64,000 nucleotides of DNA, taken from contig NZ_JABKDE010000003.1 in NCBI RefSeq assembly GCF_013623835.1, forward strand, positions 248,001 through 312,000. The letters run 5' to 3'. The translations under genes and the position numbers were made by a program. Numbering within the stretch: the first letter of the stretch is position 1; every line of letters begins with the position of its first letter. The notes beneath the pieces were generated by a model that worked only from the letters and a program-made list of their open reading frames with translations, was not told the DNA's origin and did no database searches. Shown piece after piece: positions 1 to 8,524 of the stretch. Source of the DNA: Brevibacterium oceani. GTDB lineage: Bacteria > Actinomycetota > Actinomycetes > Actinomycetales > Brevibacteriaceae.

Positions 1-236
1 TCCACGAGGTGCGGGAAAACGAGCGCATCGTCCAGACCTTCACCTTCGAGGGCTTCCCGGACGCGGTCAACCTCGAAATCCTCACGCTCACCGACCTCGG
101 CGACGGACGGACTCGCCTGACCTCGACCTCGATCTTCGATTCGGTCGAATCCCGCGACGGCATGGTCGCCTCGGGCATGGAGCACGGCATCGTCGAGGGC
201 TACAACAAACTCGACCACCTCCTCGCCACCTCCTAG
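1..236 (+). CDS. SRPBCC (AHSA1-like) domain protein, C-terminal part
   Basis: This is the 3' end of a gene that begins upstream of the window; the frame is open from base 3 to a TAG stop at 234-236. The visible part runs RIVQTFTFEGFP, then DLGDGRTRLT, then FDSVESRDGMVASGMEHG and a closing YNKLDHLL. This is the usual C-terminal half of START-like/SRPBCC proteins of the AHSA1 type, with the last beta strands followed by the long terminal helix. Such proteins bind hydrophobic ligands, and many in Actinobacteria sit beside ArsR regulators; the specific ligand cannot be inferred. Hairpin A1 begins two bases after the stop and probably ends the transcript. Confidence 0.8.
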   Translation, partial: HEVRENERIVQTFTFEGFPDAVNLEILTLTDLGDGRTRLTSTSIFDSVESRDGMVASGMEHGIVEGYNKLDHLLATS

Positions 237-238
237 TT

Positions 239-297
239 ACTACCTGACGGCGGCCCAGCAACCTCGCGCGAAGTTGCTGGGCCGCCGTCAGGTGGTT
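239..297. repeat. Hairpin family A, copy 1
   Basis: A 24-nt left arm at 239-262 pairs with 273-296 (23 of 24 bases) around a 10-nt loop. The arm core is CTGACGGCGGCCCAGCAAC. It begins two bases after the stop of the SRPBCC gene, so it may act as a terminator, although no T-run follows. The same arm recurs at 745-814, so this is a dispersed repeat and not a one-off terminator. Confidence 0.85.
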
Positions 298-394
298 CTG
301 GAGGTGCTTCGGCTTGGCGGCGGAGTGAAGTTTGCGGACCCGAGCGGGCCTCCGTCGATCGTCGAGGCGAGCAACAATCTCTGACCGGCCGGAA

Positions 395-670
395 CTATGA
401 TTCGACGCGCTCGCGCACCACACCGTTCCTGGCGATGCAGAGGCACAGTTCGTTGATGCCGATGAGACAGACACCGGACCCTAGTAAGACCGCACCGGGA
501 ACAGTCATCGAAATGATCAGCAGCACGACTCCCACGGCAAAAAGCGGATAGCTCAAACCTGTGAGCAGAATGGACCGATGGGCAGGCTCCTGCACCGTGA
601 TGATCACCGACCTGAAATCGTGGATTGAACAATTATCTCCATCACCCTTCGACCGCTCGTATGCGATCAA
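395..670 (-). CDS. small hypothetical membrane protein
   Basis: A 91-residue reading frame with a TTG start. Residues from about 34 to 80 form two hydrophobic stretches (SILLTGLSYPLFAVGVVLLI and a second one around VLLGSGVCLIGINELCLCI), suggesting a two-helix inner-membrane protein ending in a charged tail (RNGVVRERVES). I recognise no family. The DNA here is clearly less GC-rich than the flanks and lacks their strong third-position GC bias, so it may be acquired or decaying sequence. The start is uncertain, and the frame could be spurious. Confidence 0.45.
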   Translation of the reverse strand: MIAYERSKGDGDNCSIHDFRSVIITVQEPAHRSILLTGLSYPLFAVGVVLLIISMTVPGAVLLGSGVCLIGINELCLCIARNGVVRERVES

Positions 671-744
671 CGCCTAGGTGAGACCACTCAACAGTAGCCG
701 GACAACCAATCGGCGTCTCTCCCCTAAAAGGATGAAATTCCTCG

Positions 745-814
745 CCCAGAACTACCTGACGGCTGCCCAGCACCCTCGCGCGAGGTTGCTGGGCAGCCGT
801 CAGGTAGTTCTGGG
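745..814. repeat. Hairpin family A, copy 2 (28-bp perfect arms)
   Basis: Bases 745-772 are the exact reverse complement of 787-814, with a 14-nt loop that can pair a little further. The core CTGACGGCTGCCCAGCA differs by single bases from copy 1 at 239-297, and the changes are compensated on both arms. The TGA stop of the GntR gene (complement of 800-802) lies inside the right arm, so the last codons of that gene are part of the stem. Confidence 0.9.
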
Positions 815-1507
815 GGGTTCGGCGGACATCATGGCGAAGTAGGAGTCGCGGCTGCGGCGCACGTGCCGGGCCATCACCTCGGCGGCCTTCGCCTCCTGGC
901 CGGCGTCGATGGCCGCCATGATTTCGCGGTGTTCGGGCCAGGCCTGGGGTCCGCGACGAGTGACGTTGAGCGAGTACAGCCACTCGATCTTGCCGGAGAT
1001 CTGCCGCAGCAGGCTGATGAAGGACACGCTGCCGCTGAGTTCGGCGACGGCGAAGTGGAAACGCATGTTGAGGACTGCGAGGTCCTCGAACCGCTCCTGC
1101 CCGATGACGATGTCCCCAGCATCGAGGATATCGCTGATCTCCTTGCGCAGTTCCCGCCATTTCAGGTCAGGTGTGTCGCTGGCGTTGAGCTCGGACGCAC
1201 GCTTGGCCGCGCGCTTCGCGGTCGCCGATTCGAGCACGATGCGGATCTCGAAGAGATCTTCGGCATCCTCGACCGGCGAGGGCGCGACGACCGAGCCGCT
1301 GTACTTCCGCGATTCGACCAGCCCTTCGGCCTCGAGGGATCGCAGAGCCTCGCGGATCGGAATCCGCGAGACTGCGTACTGTTCGGCCAGTGCGACCTCC
1401 CGCAGCTTGGTGCCGGGAGCATGGACACCGGTGATGATGTCGGCGCGGATCCGCGCACCGACGTCCCCGCTGCTCGACGGGGCTGAAGGCGGGGCAGGCT
1501 CAGACAT
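800..1507 (-). CDS. GntR-family transcriptional regulator, FCD (FadR) subfamily
   Basis: A 235-residue regulator. Residues 15-78 form the GntR winged helix-turn-helix (RIRADIITGVHAPGTKLRE, then AVSRIPIREALRSLEAEGLV). Residues 85-215 form the helical FCD ligand domain, with the His-containing segments typical of its metal site (MRFHFAVAELSG, EHREIMAAID, ARHVRRSRD). It is the last gene of the peptide-importer operon; its ATG overlaps the 3' end of the ATPase gene by 8 nt (ATGTCTGA). It probably represses the operon through the paired TTGYATACAA boxes at 8451-8490, and the effector may be an imported peptide or a product of it. The last codons lie inside hairpin A2, so the C-terminal PPRTT may be repeat-derived. 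Confidence 0.9.
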   Translation of the reverse strand: MSEPAPPSAPSSSGDVGARIRADIITGVHAPGTKLREVALAEQYAVSRIPIREALRSLEAEGLVESRKYSGSVVAPSPVEDAEDLFEIRIVLESATAKRAAKRASELNASDTPDLKWRELRKEISDILDAGDIVIGQERFEDLAVLNMRFHFAVAELSGSVSFISLLRQISGKIEWLYSLNVTRRGPQAWPEHREIMAAIDAGQEAKAAEVMARHVRRSRDSYFAMMSAEPPRTT

Positions 1508-3122
1508 TGAGGAGACCGGAACCGGGCACGGCCGTCAAGAGCTTCTGGGTGTAGTCGGCTGTCGGGTGGTCGATGACCTCCCTGGTCGCGCCGGCCTCGA
1601 CGATCTCTCCGCTCTTCATCACTACAACATCGTCGGCCAAGTTCGCCACGACTGCAAGATCGTGGGTGATGAACAGGCAGCTCACACCCAGATCAGTCTG
1701 CAGGTTCCGCAGCAGGTCGAGGATCTGCTCCTGCACGAGAACATCGAGCGCAGAGACGGCTTCGTCGCAGATGAGGAGCTCAGGCTCACTGATGAGCGCC
1801 CGAGCGATCGCGATCCTCTGTCGCTGCCCACCGGAGAGATCAGCGGGGCGGCGGTCGCTCATCGACGTGGGCATCGCCACGTGGTCGAGCACCTCGGCGA
1901 CCTTCTTCGTCCGTTCTGCGCGGGTGCCGATCTTGAAGACGTCGAGCGGCTCGCGGACGATCCTCTCGATGCTCCACATCGGATTGAGCGACGAGAAGGG
2001 GTCCTGGAACACGGGCTGGCTGAAGCGCCGCAGGATGCTGCGCTCCGACCTCGATGTCGCATCGACATTGCGTCCACCCGCGAGGACCGTGCCGCTGGTC
2101 GCCTTCTCCAGTCCGAGGACGATCTTCGCGATCGTTGACTTGCCCGAGCCGGATTCGCCGATGATTGCGGTCGTCTTCCCCCGCTCGGCGGTGAGGCTGA
2201 CTCCCTTGAGGGCGTGGACCTCCCGCCCCCGCCCACGCAGTCTGTACACCTTGTGGAGGTCATCGATCTCGAGCACATTCGCCGAGGCGGCCGCACCGTC
2301 GGACTCGCCGACACCGTCAGGCTCCCGGACTCCGTCGCGATCGACGACGATGCTCGGCGCAGCCTTGACCAGCGCCTGCGTGTACTCGTCCTGCGGATCG
2401 CCGAGCACCTGTTCGGGTGCACCGCGCTCGACGACGCGTCCTTCGTTCATTACGAGGACTGTGTCGGTCCGTTCTCCCGCCACCCCGAGGTCGTGTGTGA
2501 CGAACAGCAGAGACGTTCCGCGTTCGGTCACGAGTTCCTGGAGATGGTCGAGGATCTGCTTCTGCACCGTGACGTCAAGCGCTGACGTCGGCTCGTCGGC
2601 GATGATGAGGTCCGGATCCCCGGAGAGGGCGATGGCGATGAGCACGCGCTGTCGCATCCCGCCGGAGAACTCGTGTGGATAGGACCGCCGCCGCGTCTCC
2701 GCGTCGGGGATGCCTGCTTCGGTCATCAGCCGCACCACGGTTCGAGTCACTTCACGGGAATCCGACATTCCATAGGTGCGCAGAGCGTCGGCGATCTGAT
2801 CGCCCACCCGCATGCTCGGGTTGAGGCTCGCCATCGGATCCTGCGGCACCAGCGCGATCGACCGGCCGCGCAGGGTCTGCAGGCGGGCACGGTCGGCATC
2901 GACGAGTTCTTCTCCGCGATAGCGCACCGACCCCGCGCTGACCATGCCGGACCCCGGCAGCAGACCGAGGATCGCGCCGATGGTCGTCGACTTTCCCGAG
3001 CCCGACTGCCCGACGAGGGCCAGCCTCTCCCCCGGTGCAAGCGTGAAGTTCACATCGTGGAGGACAGGAGCCCCATAGGAGACTTCGAGGCCGGAGACCT
3101 CGAGCACGAATTCCTCGCTCAT
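1500..3122 (-). CDS. peptide ABC transporter, fused double ATP-binding protein (DppD-DppF / GsiA type)
   Basis: Two ABC ATPase domains in one polypeptide of 540 residues. The first has Walker A GQSGSGKST, signature FSGGMRQRV and Walker B IIADEPTSALD. The second has GESGSGKST, LSGGQRQRI and LLICDEAVSALD. Each is followed by the oligopeptide/dipeptide C-terminal extension, and a variable Asp/Gly-rich linker (near DGVREPDGVGESDGAAAS) joins them. This fused form is typical of glutathione (GsiA) and dipeptide importers. I chose the ATG at 3122 because GGAAGG lies at normal distance upstream. A GTG three codons earlier (3131) overlaps the ggt stop as GTGA and is the alternative. It powers the permease pair encoded upstream in the operon. 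Confidence 0.92.
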   Translation of the reverse strand: MSEEFVLEVSGLEVSYGAPVLHDVNFTLAPGERLALVGQSGSGKSTTIGAILGLLPGSGMVSAGSVRYRGEELVDADRARLQTLRGRSIALVPQDPMASLNPSMRVGDQIADALRTYGMSDSREVTRTVVRLMTEAGIPDAETRRRSYPHEFSGGMRQRVLIAIALSGDPDLIIADEPTSALDVTVQKQILDHLQELVTERGTSLLFVTHDLGVAGERTDTVLVMNEGRVVERGAPEQVLGDPQDEYTQALVKAAPSIVVDRDGVREPDGVGESDGAAASANVLEIDDLHKVYRLRGRGREVHALKGVSLTAERGKTTAIIGESGSGKSTIAKIVLGLEKATSGTVLAGGRNVDATSRSERSILRRFSQPVFQDPFSSLNPMWSIERIVREPLDVFKIGTRAERTKKVAEVLDHVAMPTSMSDRRPADLSGGQRQRIAIARALISEPELLICDEAVSALDVLVQEQILDLLRNLQTDLGVSCLFITHDLAVVANLADDVVVMKSGEIVEAGATREVIDHPTADYTQKLLTAVPGSGLLNV

Positions 3123-3127
3123 CGCTC

Positions 3128-4933
3128 TCACCTTCCTGCCGCGTACCCTTGGGACCCGCGGGGGTTCGCGCCCGCCGTCAGACGCCCGGTGTCGGGATCT
3201 CTGGTGACACAGGAGAGTCGACCGAGGTCCCAGGATCCGGCGCGGGTCACCGCATGCCCACGGGCGATGAGCCCATCAATGACATCGTCGCCGAGGCGGT
3301 CCTCGACGACCGCTCCACCGGGCACCCAGGTGCGCGGCCAGAACGATCCGGCCAGGGCCGTCGTGTGCAGCGCGGGGGCATCGATGGCCTGCTGAGCGGT
3401 GTAACCGCCGACGAGGAGACGGAGGATGAGCAGGAGCTGCCACTGCTCCTGCTGGTCTCCGCCGGGCGAGCCGAGGGCGATGACGGGGCGCCCGTCCTTC
3501 GAGATCAGCGTCGGTGTCAGCGTCGTCCGCGGGCGCTTGCCAGGGGTCAACGCCGACGGTGAGGTCTCATCGAGCCACATCATCTGCAGCCGAGTGCCGA
3601 GGCAGAATCCGAGCTCCGGGACGGTCGGCGATGACTGCAGCCATCCGCCGGACGGGGTGGCCGAAATCATGTTGCCCCACCGGTCGACGACGTCGATATG
3701 GCAGGTGTCGCCGTTGTTCGTGCCGTTCTTCTGCACGGTCGGTTCGCCGATCCCTGCTTTGATGAGCTCGTCTTTGTCCGCCCCTTCTGGCACGAGTGGC
3801 GGCTGGAAGGCGGGCTCGGCCCCGTCGCGACCGGCGCCTGGACGGAAGTCGTGCGAGGCGTCGTCGGTGATGAGTTCGCGACGGCTTGCGGCATAGTCGT
3901 CGCTGAGCAGCCAATCAAGGTCGACGTCTCCGTCACCGTAGTAGGTGTCGCGGTCGGCCATGGCGAGTTTGAGTGCTTCGAGGATCGTGTGTGCGCCGAT
4001 CTCGCTCGAGGGATCGAGCCGTTCGTCGTCGAATCCCTCGAGGATCTTCAGTGTCTGCAGCAGCGCGGGCCCCTGACCCCAGGCGCCGATCTTCGCGATC
4101 TGGTATCCGCGGAAGTCGATGGTCACCGGGTCGTCGAAATAGGCGTCGAAGCCCGCGATATCGTCAGCAGTGATGACTCCGGCGTGATCGTTCCCGGTCG
4201 CATGCCGGTGCGGGGTGGTGACGAAGCGAGCGATCGCCTCGGCGACGAATCCGGACTTCCACTCCTGCCGCGCGGCCTGGATGCGGGCCTCGCGGGTTTC
4301 GGCACCGTCTCCGGCGGCGATGAGCCGGCGCAGCACCTCGGCATAGGGACGGTTGAACACGAGGTCCCCGGCGCTCGGGATCTTCCCTCCCGGCATCCAT
4401 TTCTCCGCCGAACTCGGCCAGTGGTCGGTGAAGAATTCGCGGACGCGCTCGATCGTCCCGACCACACGTGCGAGCACCGGGTGGCCGTTCTCGGCGTAGT
4501 CGATCGCGAAGTCGAGCACGTCGGCGAGTTCCCACGTGCCGTGATGTTCGAGCAGGTTGAGCCAGGAGTCGACCGCGCCGGGAACGGCGGCGGCGAGCGC
4601 CCCGGAACCGGGGACCATGTCGAGTCCTTCACCACGGTAGTGCTCGATCGTCGCTGCCGCGGGCGCAGGGCCCTGCCCCATCATCACCTGCGGGTGCGCC
4701 GGGTCATCGGCGGTCGCGAAGATGCCTGTCATGTCACCGCCCGGGCCGTTGAGGTGGGGTTCGACGACGTGGAGCAGGAACGCACCAGCGACCGCCGCAT
4801 CGAAGGCGTTGCCGCCGCGCTCGAGGACCGCTTGGGAGGCCGCGGTGGCCAACCAGTGCGTCGAGGCGGCCATCCCGAAGTGCCCTTCGAGCGTGGGTCG
4901 GGTGGTGAAGACGGCGGGTGGGGTGTATGACAC
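3128..4933 (-). CDS. ggt: gamma-glutamyltransferase / glutathione hydrolase
   Basis: 601 residues of the Ntn-hydrolase GGT family. The processing site and nucleophile Thr are in NGTNNGDTCHIDVVD, where autocatalytic cleavage before Thr should give large and small subunits. Further family signatures are the N-terminal GGNAFDAAVA and the oxyanion/glycine motif LGSPGGDQ. The enzyme removes gamma-glutamyl groups from glutathione, gamma-glutamyl peptides or related amides. No secretion signal is seen, so it probably acts in the cytoplasm on imported substrate. The GTG at 4933 is preferred: GGAC lies just upstream and it begins 2 nt after the permease stop. The reading frame stays open further upstream, but only inside the permease gene. 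Its place between permease and ATPase genes suggests the importer carries gamma-glutamyl compounds. Confidence 0.9.
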   Translation of the reverse strand: MSYTPPAVFTTRPTLEGHFGMAASTHWLATAASQAVLERGGNAFDAAVAGAFLLHVVEPHLNGPGGDMTGIFATADDPAHPQVMMGQGPAPAAATIEHYRGEGLDMVPGSGALAAAVPGAVDSWLNLLEHHGTWELADVLDFAIDYAENGHPVLARVVGTIERVREFFTDHWPSSAEKWMPGGKIPSAGDLVFNRPYAEVLRRLIAAGDGAETREARIQAARQEWKSGFVAEAIARFVTTPHRHATGNDHAGVITADDIAGFDAYFDDPVTIDFRGYQIAKIGAWGQGPALLQTLKILEGFDDERLDPSSEIGAHTILEALKLAMADRDTYYGDGDVDLDWLLSDDYAASRRELITDDASHDFRPGAGRDGAEPAFQPPLVPEGADKDELIKAGIGEPTVQKNGTNNGDTCHIDVVDRWGNMISATPSGGWLQSSPTVPELGFCLGTRLQMMWLDETSPSALTPGKRPRTTLTPTLISKDGRPVIALGSPGGDQQEQWQLLLILRLLVGGYTAQQAIDAPALHTTALAGSFWPRTWVPGGAVVEDRLGDDVIDGLIARGHAVTRAGSWDLGRLSCVTRDPDTGRLTAGANPRGSQGYAAGR

Positions 4934-4934
4934 G

Positions 4935-5849
4935 TCAGTGTCCTTTCTTGGAGTTCGGATCGAGGGCGTCGCGCAGAGCGTCGCCGAAGAGGTTGAAGGC
5001 CAGGCAGATGAAGAGGATGGCCAGGCCGGGGAACAGTGCTGTCGAGGGTGCACGGAAGATGTACTGCTGGGCGTCGGAGAGCATGATCCCGAGACTCGGC
5101 GAGGGCGGCTGAATGCCGAGTCCGAGGAAGGAGAGCATCGATTCTCCGATCACTGCGGTCGGCAGGATCACCGTGGCCTGGACGATGACCGCCGAGGCGG
5201 CGTTGGGCAGGATGTGCATGCCCAGGATACGAGCCTTCGAGGCGTCGGTGGCGATCGCGGCCTTGACGAAGTCCGCAGACTTCAGCCGCATCGTCTCACC
5301 TCTCACCACCCGGATCATCGTGGGCACCTGCGAGATGCCCAAGGCGATCGCGGCATTGGAAAGGCTGGGCCCGGAGATCGCTGCCAGACCGACGGCGATG
5401 ATGAGGAACGGGAACGCCAGAGTCACGTCGGTCAGCCGCGAGATGACAGAGTCGAGTCCCCGGAAATAGCCGGCCAGCAGGCCAAGAGGTGTGCCGACAA
5501 CGACGGCGAGCGCCACGGCCAGCAGTCCCACCTGCAGGGAGGCGCGGACGCCGAAGGCGAGCCGCGAGAGAATGTCGCGGCCCAGGTCATCGGTGCCGAA
5601 GACATAGCCGATCGTGCCGGGAACCTGGAACGGTACTTCGAAGTTCGTCTGGGCGAAGCCGTAGGGGGCGATGAGCGGAGCGAAGATTCCGATGACGAGG
5701 ACGATGACGACCATGACCGAGCCGATGATCCCCATCGGGGTCGACAGGATCGAGCGCAGCAGCCACAGTGCGCGATTGCTCGAGGCGTGGAACTCGGGGG
5801 CGAGTCCTTGGGTGTTCTTGTCCGTGTTGGTGACGATGGGTGTGCTCAT
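4935..5849 (-). CDS. peptide ABC transporter permease (DppC/GsiD type)
   Basis: 304 residues with the DppC layout: a cytoplasmic N-terminus, a first membrane helix (IIGSVMVVIVLVIGIFAP), a periplasmic stretch containing the conserved FGTDDLGRDILSR, then five helices of the BPD_transp_1 domain. The EAA coupling loop is recognisable around KAAIATDASKARILGMHILPN. It forms the translocation channel with the DppB-type permease encoded just upstream. Its ATG overlaps the upstream stop as ATGA, a sign of translational coupling, and ggt begins 2 nt after its own stop. Confidence 0.92.
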   Translation of the reverse strand: MSTPIVTNTDKNTQGLAPEFHASSNRALWLLRSILSTPMGIIGSVMVVIVLVIGIFAPLIAPYGFAQTNFEVPFQVPGTIGYVFGTDDLGRDILSRLAFGVRASLQVGLLAVALAVVVGTPLGLLAGYFRGLDSVISRLTDVTLAFPFLIIAVGLAAISGPSLSNAAIALGISQVPTMIRVVRGETMRLKSADFVKAAIATDASKARILGMHILPNAASAVIVQATVILPTAVIGESMLSFLGLGIQPPSPSLGIMLSDAQQYIFRAPSTALFPGLAILFICLAFNLFGDALRDALDPNSKKGH

Positions 5850-6802
5850 GAGGCATCCTCGCTGACGCGGATCTGGGGGTTGATGACCGAGTAGAGGATG
5901 TCGACGGCCAGATTGATGAGAATGTAGGAGGCGGTGATGACGAGGACGACGGCTTGGATGACCGGATAGTCACGGGAGAAGACCGCGTCGAGCGTGAGTT
6001 TTCCGATGCCCGGCAGGGCGAAGATCCGCTCAGTGACGACCGCTCCGGAGATCAGCCCGCCCAGCTGCAGGCCGACGATGGTGACGAGGACGATGAGCGA
6101 ATTACGCAGTCCGTAGCGGAAGAGCACTCGTGGGCGCGAGAGCCCTTTGGCCCTGGCCATCCGCACGTAGTCGGTCCCCATGGTCTCGATCATCGAGGCT
6201 CTCGTCTGACGGGTGATGACTGCGGCGAGGCTGGTGCCGAGGATCACCGCCGGCAGGGTGAGGTAGTAGATGCCGCGGATCGGATCGGAGAGGACATCGA
6301 CATACCCTGAGGCGGGGAACCAGCCCAGGCTCACCGCCAGGGCAAGGATCGCCAGGAGTCCGAGCCAGAAGTTCGGCACCGAGAGTCCCAGCAGGGCGAT
6401 GAAGTTGCTGCCGATCTCCGGCCATTTCCCTCGATAACGTTCGGCGAGCATGCCCAACGCGATACCGACGACCACGGCGACGACGATGGCGTAGAGAGCC
6501 AACCACAGAGTCACCGGCAACGTGGTCGCGATCATCGACGTGACCGGCAGCCCCGTGCGAGTGGAATCACCGAGGTCGCCGGTGACGATCGATCCGAGGA
6601 ACTTGAGGAACTGGACGAGGAGAGGCTGGTCGAGGCCCAGGTCCGCGCGGATCGCATCAAGCCGTTCTGGAGTCGCCTCCTCGCCGGCCATAGCCAGAGC
6701 TGGGTCGCCGGGAAGGAGACGCACACCGAAGAAGATGACGATCCCCGAGAGAACGAATGTGATGACCGCGTGAAGGATCTTGGTGAGCACGAACCGGGTC
6801 AT
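5846..6802 (-). CDS. peptide ABC transporter permease (DppB/GsiC type)
   Basis: 318 residues. It begins with the DppB-type first helix and RLLPGDPA motif (KILHAVITFVLSGIVIFFGV, then RLLPGDPALA), followed by the periplasmic QPLLVQFLKFLGSIVTGDLG region and the remaining helices. The EAA loop is near YVRMARAKGLSRPRVLFRYGLRN, which contacts the ATPase. It pairs with the DppC-type permease; ATGA overlaps occur at both ends with its neighbours. Nothing unusual in length or motifs. Confidence 0.93.
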   Translation of the reverse strand: MTRFVLTKILHAVITFVLSGIVIFFGVRLLPGDPALAMAGEEATPERLDAIRADLGLDQPLLVQFLKFLGSIVTGDLGDSTRTGLPVTSMIATTLPVTLWLALYAIVVAVVVGIALGMLAERYRGKWPEIGSNFIALLGLSVPNFWLGLLAILALAVSLGWFPASGYVDVLSDPIRGIYYLTLPAVILGTSLAAVITRQTRASMIETMGTDYVRMARAKGLSRPRVLFRYGLRNSLIVLVTIVGLQLGGLISGAVVTERIFALPGIGKLTLDAVFSRDYPVIQAVVLVITASYILINLAVDILYSVINPQIRVSEDAS

Positions 6803-8412
6803 TGCTGCCCTCCGTTCTTGAGGAAGCCGGCTCCCGAGAGATGCACGACTCCGTCGGAGTAGACGTCGATGCCGGCGACATTCTCGGTATAGGCGGTGAG
6901 GTTCTTCTGTCGATAGAGGTAGATGATCGAGTTGATCTCTGCGATCCGCCGAGAAGCCTTGCCGTAGAGTTCGGCGCGGTCGCTTTCGTCGGTGGCTTCA
7001 CTGGCCCGCGTGAGCATGTCGCTGAGTTCGTCATCATCGACCCCGGTGACGTTGTTCGCTGCGCCCGGGTAGTGGAAGGTGTAGAGATTGCCGTGCGGGT
7101 CGACGCGGCCGGACCATCCGAGCTGGAGCAGTTCGTAATCGCCGCGGTCCTGGGCATCAAGGAGGGCGGTGTACTCCATCGGCTGGACCTTGATGTCGAA
7201 GCCGGCTTCCTTGGTAGCCGCCTGCACCGCCTGGGCGAATCGAAGAGTGTCTTGGGTGTTCGAGACCTTCATGTTGACCTTCAGCGGCAGCTCGACCCCA
7301 GCATCCTCGAGGAGCTTTTTCGCTCCTTCGGGATCGTAGTCGACGCAGTCGTTGCTCGCATCCGTTGCGAAGGGGCTGTCGGGGGCGATACCGGAACAAG
7401 CCGGTGAGAACCATCCGTTGAAGACGGTGTTGACCAGGGCCTTGCGATCAATGGCCATCGACAATGCTCGACGTACCTTAGGGTCCTGCCCCAACGGTGT
7501 CTTGAAGTTTTCGGGGTTGTCTCCGAAGCCCATGTTGACCGTGAGCCCTTGGTAGCCGAGCGAATTCGACTGCAGGAGGCCGATGCCGGTCTCCTCGTCG
7601 AGGGCATCGACGTCCTGCGGGGAGATCGTGTCGGCGACCTGGACGTCGCCGGATCGGATATTAGCGGCGCGGATGTTCGCGTCCGTCATGATCTGGTAGG
7701 TGATCGAGTCGAGATGGACCTTGTCGGCATCATAGTAGTTGGGGTCTCGGACCACCTTGATCGATGTCTGGGCGATGCGCTTCTCAAATTTGAACGGCCC
7801 GACGCAGACAGGATTGTCCCCGAAGTCATCGCCCTCGTCTTTCAGAGCTTTCGGCGACATGATCATTCCGGCCCGGTCGGCGAGCGCCGCGGTGAAGGGG
7901 GCGAAGGGCTTCTCAAAGGTGACTTCGAGAGTGTGGTCATCGAGTGCGGTGACGTCGTCGATGGGCCCGAGTTCGGCTGCGCGAGAGGACTCTTCGAGAT
8001 TGAGGCCGCGTTCGATGGTCGTCTTGACCGCCTCGGCGTCGAAGTCGGATCCGTCGGCGAACTTCACTCCGCCTTTCAGCGGAATTCTCACAGTCTTGCC
8101 GTCCTTGGAGATCGCCGGAAGCTTGGTCGCGAGCATCGGAGTGATCTCACCGTTCTCGTCGATGTCGTAGAGCTTCTGACACATCGTCTGCATGACGTAC
8201 CGGGTGTAGAGCGACGAGGAGGTCGTCGGGTCGAGGCGATCCGGTTCAGAAGAGAGGGCCATGACGAGGTCACCTCCCTCTCTGAAATCTCCCGACTCCG
8301 CGCCCACCGACTTCACGTCGGTGCGGTCGGGCGGATCGTCCAAGGGTTGGACCGGAACGCATCCGGCCAGCAGAACAGCAGAGGCAAGCGCTGCAACCAT
8401 CCGTATTTTCAC
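6799..8412 (-). CDS. peptide ABC transporter substrate-binding lipoprotein (SBP_bac_5)
   Basis: 537 residues from the chosen start. The N-terminus VKIRMVAALASAVLLAGC is a type II signal peptide with lipobox LLAGC, so the mature protein is tethered outside the membrane. The rest is a family-5 solute-binding protein: GGDLVMALSSEPDRLDP, then PAISKDGKTVRIPLKGGVKF, and KVRRALSMAIDRKALV. I chose the GTG at 8412 because GGGAG lies five bases upstream; an ATG at 8424 and a frame start at 8460 are alternatives, but the latter lies inside the operator. It is the first gene of the operon and sets its specificity, probably small or gamma-glutamyl peptides given ggt downstream. Confidence 0.9.
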   Translation of the reverse strand: MKIRMVAALASAVLLAGCVPVQPLDDPPDRTDVKSVGAESGDFREGGDLVMALSSEPDRLDPTTSSSLYTRYVMQTMCQKLYDIDENGEITPMLATKLPAISKDGKTVRIPLKGGVKFADGSDFDAEAVKTTIERGLNLEESSRAAELGPIDDVTALDDHTLEVTFEKPFAPFTAALADRAGMIMSPKALKDEGDDFGDNPVCVGPFKFEKRIAQTSIKVVRDPNYYDADKVHLDSITYQIMTDANIRAANIRSGDVQVADTISPQDVDALDEETGIGLLQSNSLGYQGLTVNMGFGDNPENFKTPLGQDPKVRRALSMAIDRKALVNTVFNGWFSPACSGIAPDSPFATDASNDCVDYDPEGAKKLLEDAGVELPLKVNMKVSNTQDTLRFAQAVQAATKEAGFDIKVQPMEYTALLDAQDRGDYELLQLGWSGRVDPHGNLYTFHYPGAANNVTGVDDDELSDMLTRASEATDESDRAELYGKASRRIAEINSIIYLYRQKNLTAYTENVAGIDVYSDGVVHLSGAGFLKNGGQQ

Positions 8413-8450
8413 ACGCACTCCCATGAGGGCAACAGATCGATGAGGAATAT

Positions 8451-8490
8451 TTGCATACAATCTATACGCTGTTTAGAGTTTTGTATACAA
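8451..8490. promoter_or_regulatory. paired operator boxes, probable FCD-GntR sites
   Basis: TTGCATACAA at 8451-8460 and the perfect palindrome TTGTATACAA at 8481-8490 have centres exactly 30 bp apart, about three helical turns. TTGTATACAA-type palindromes are typical of FCD-GntR operators. They lie just upstream of the substrate-binding protein gene in an AT-rich divergent promoter region, so the operon's own GntR protein is the obvious candidate. The same region must also drive the DUF1275 gene at 8525. Confidence 0.7.
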
Positions 8491-8524
8491 GTATTGTGAA
8501 ATTTCTGAACGTTGGGATATCTCC

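Noticed and set aside
294..383. Thirty codons (VVLEVLRLGGGVKFADPSG, then a stop at SNNL) right of hairpin A1, possibly a gene fragment
   Set aside because: Too short, starts inside the hairpin arm and resembles no family I know; could be chance in GC-rich DNA.
3698..4930. Long open frame antisense to ggt (410 codons)
   Set aside because: Shadow of a high-GC gene; no family pattern, no ribosome site, and the opposite strand has a full GGT with catalytic motifs.
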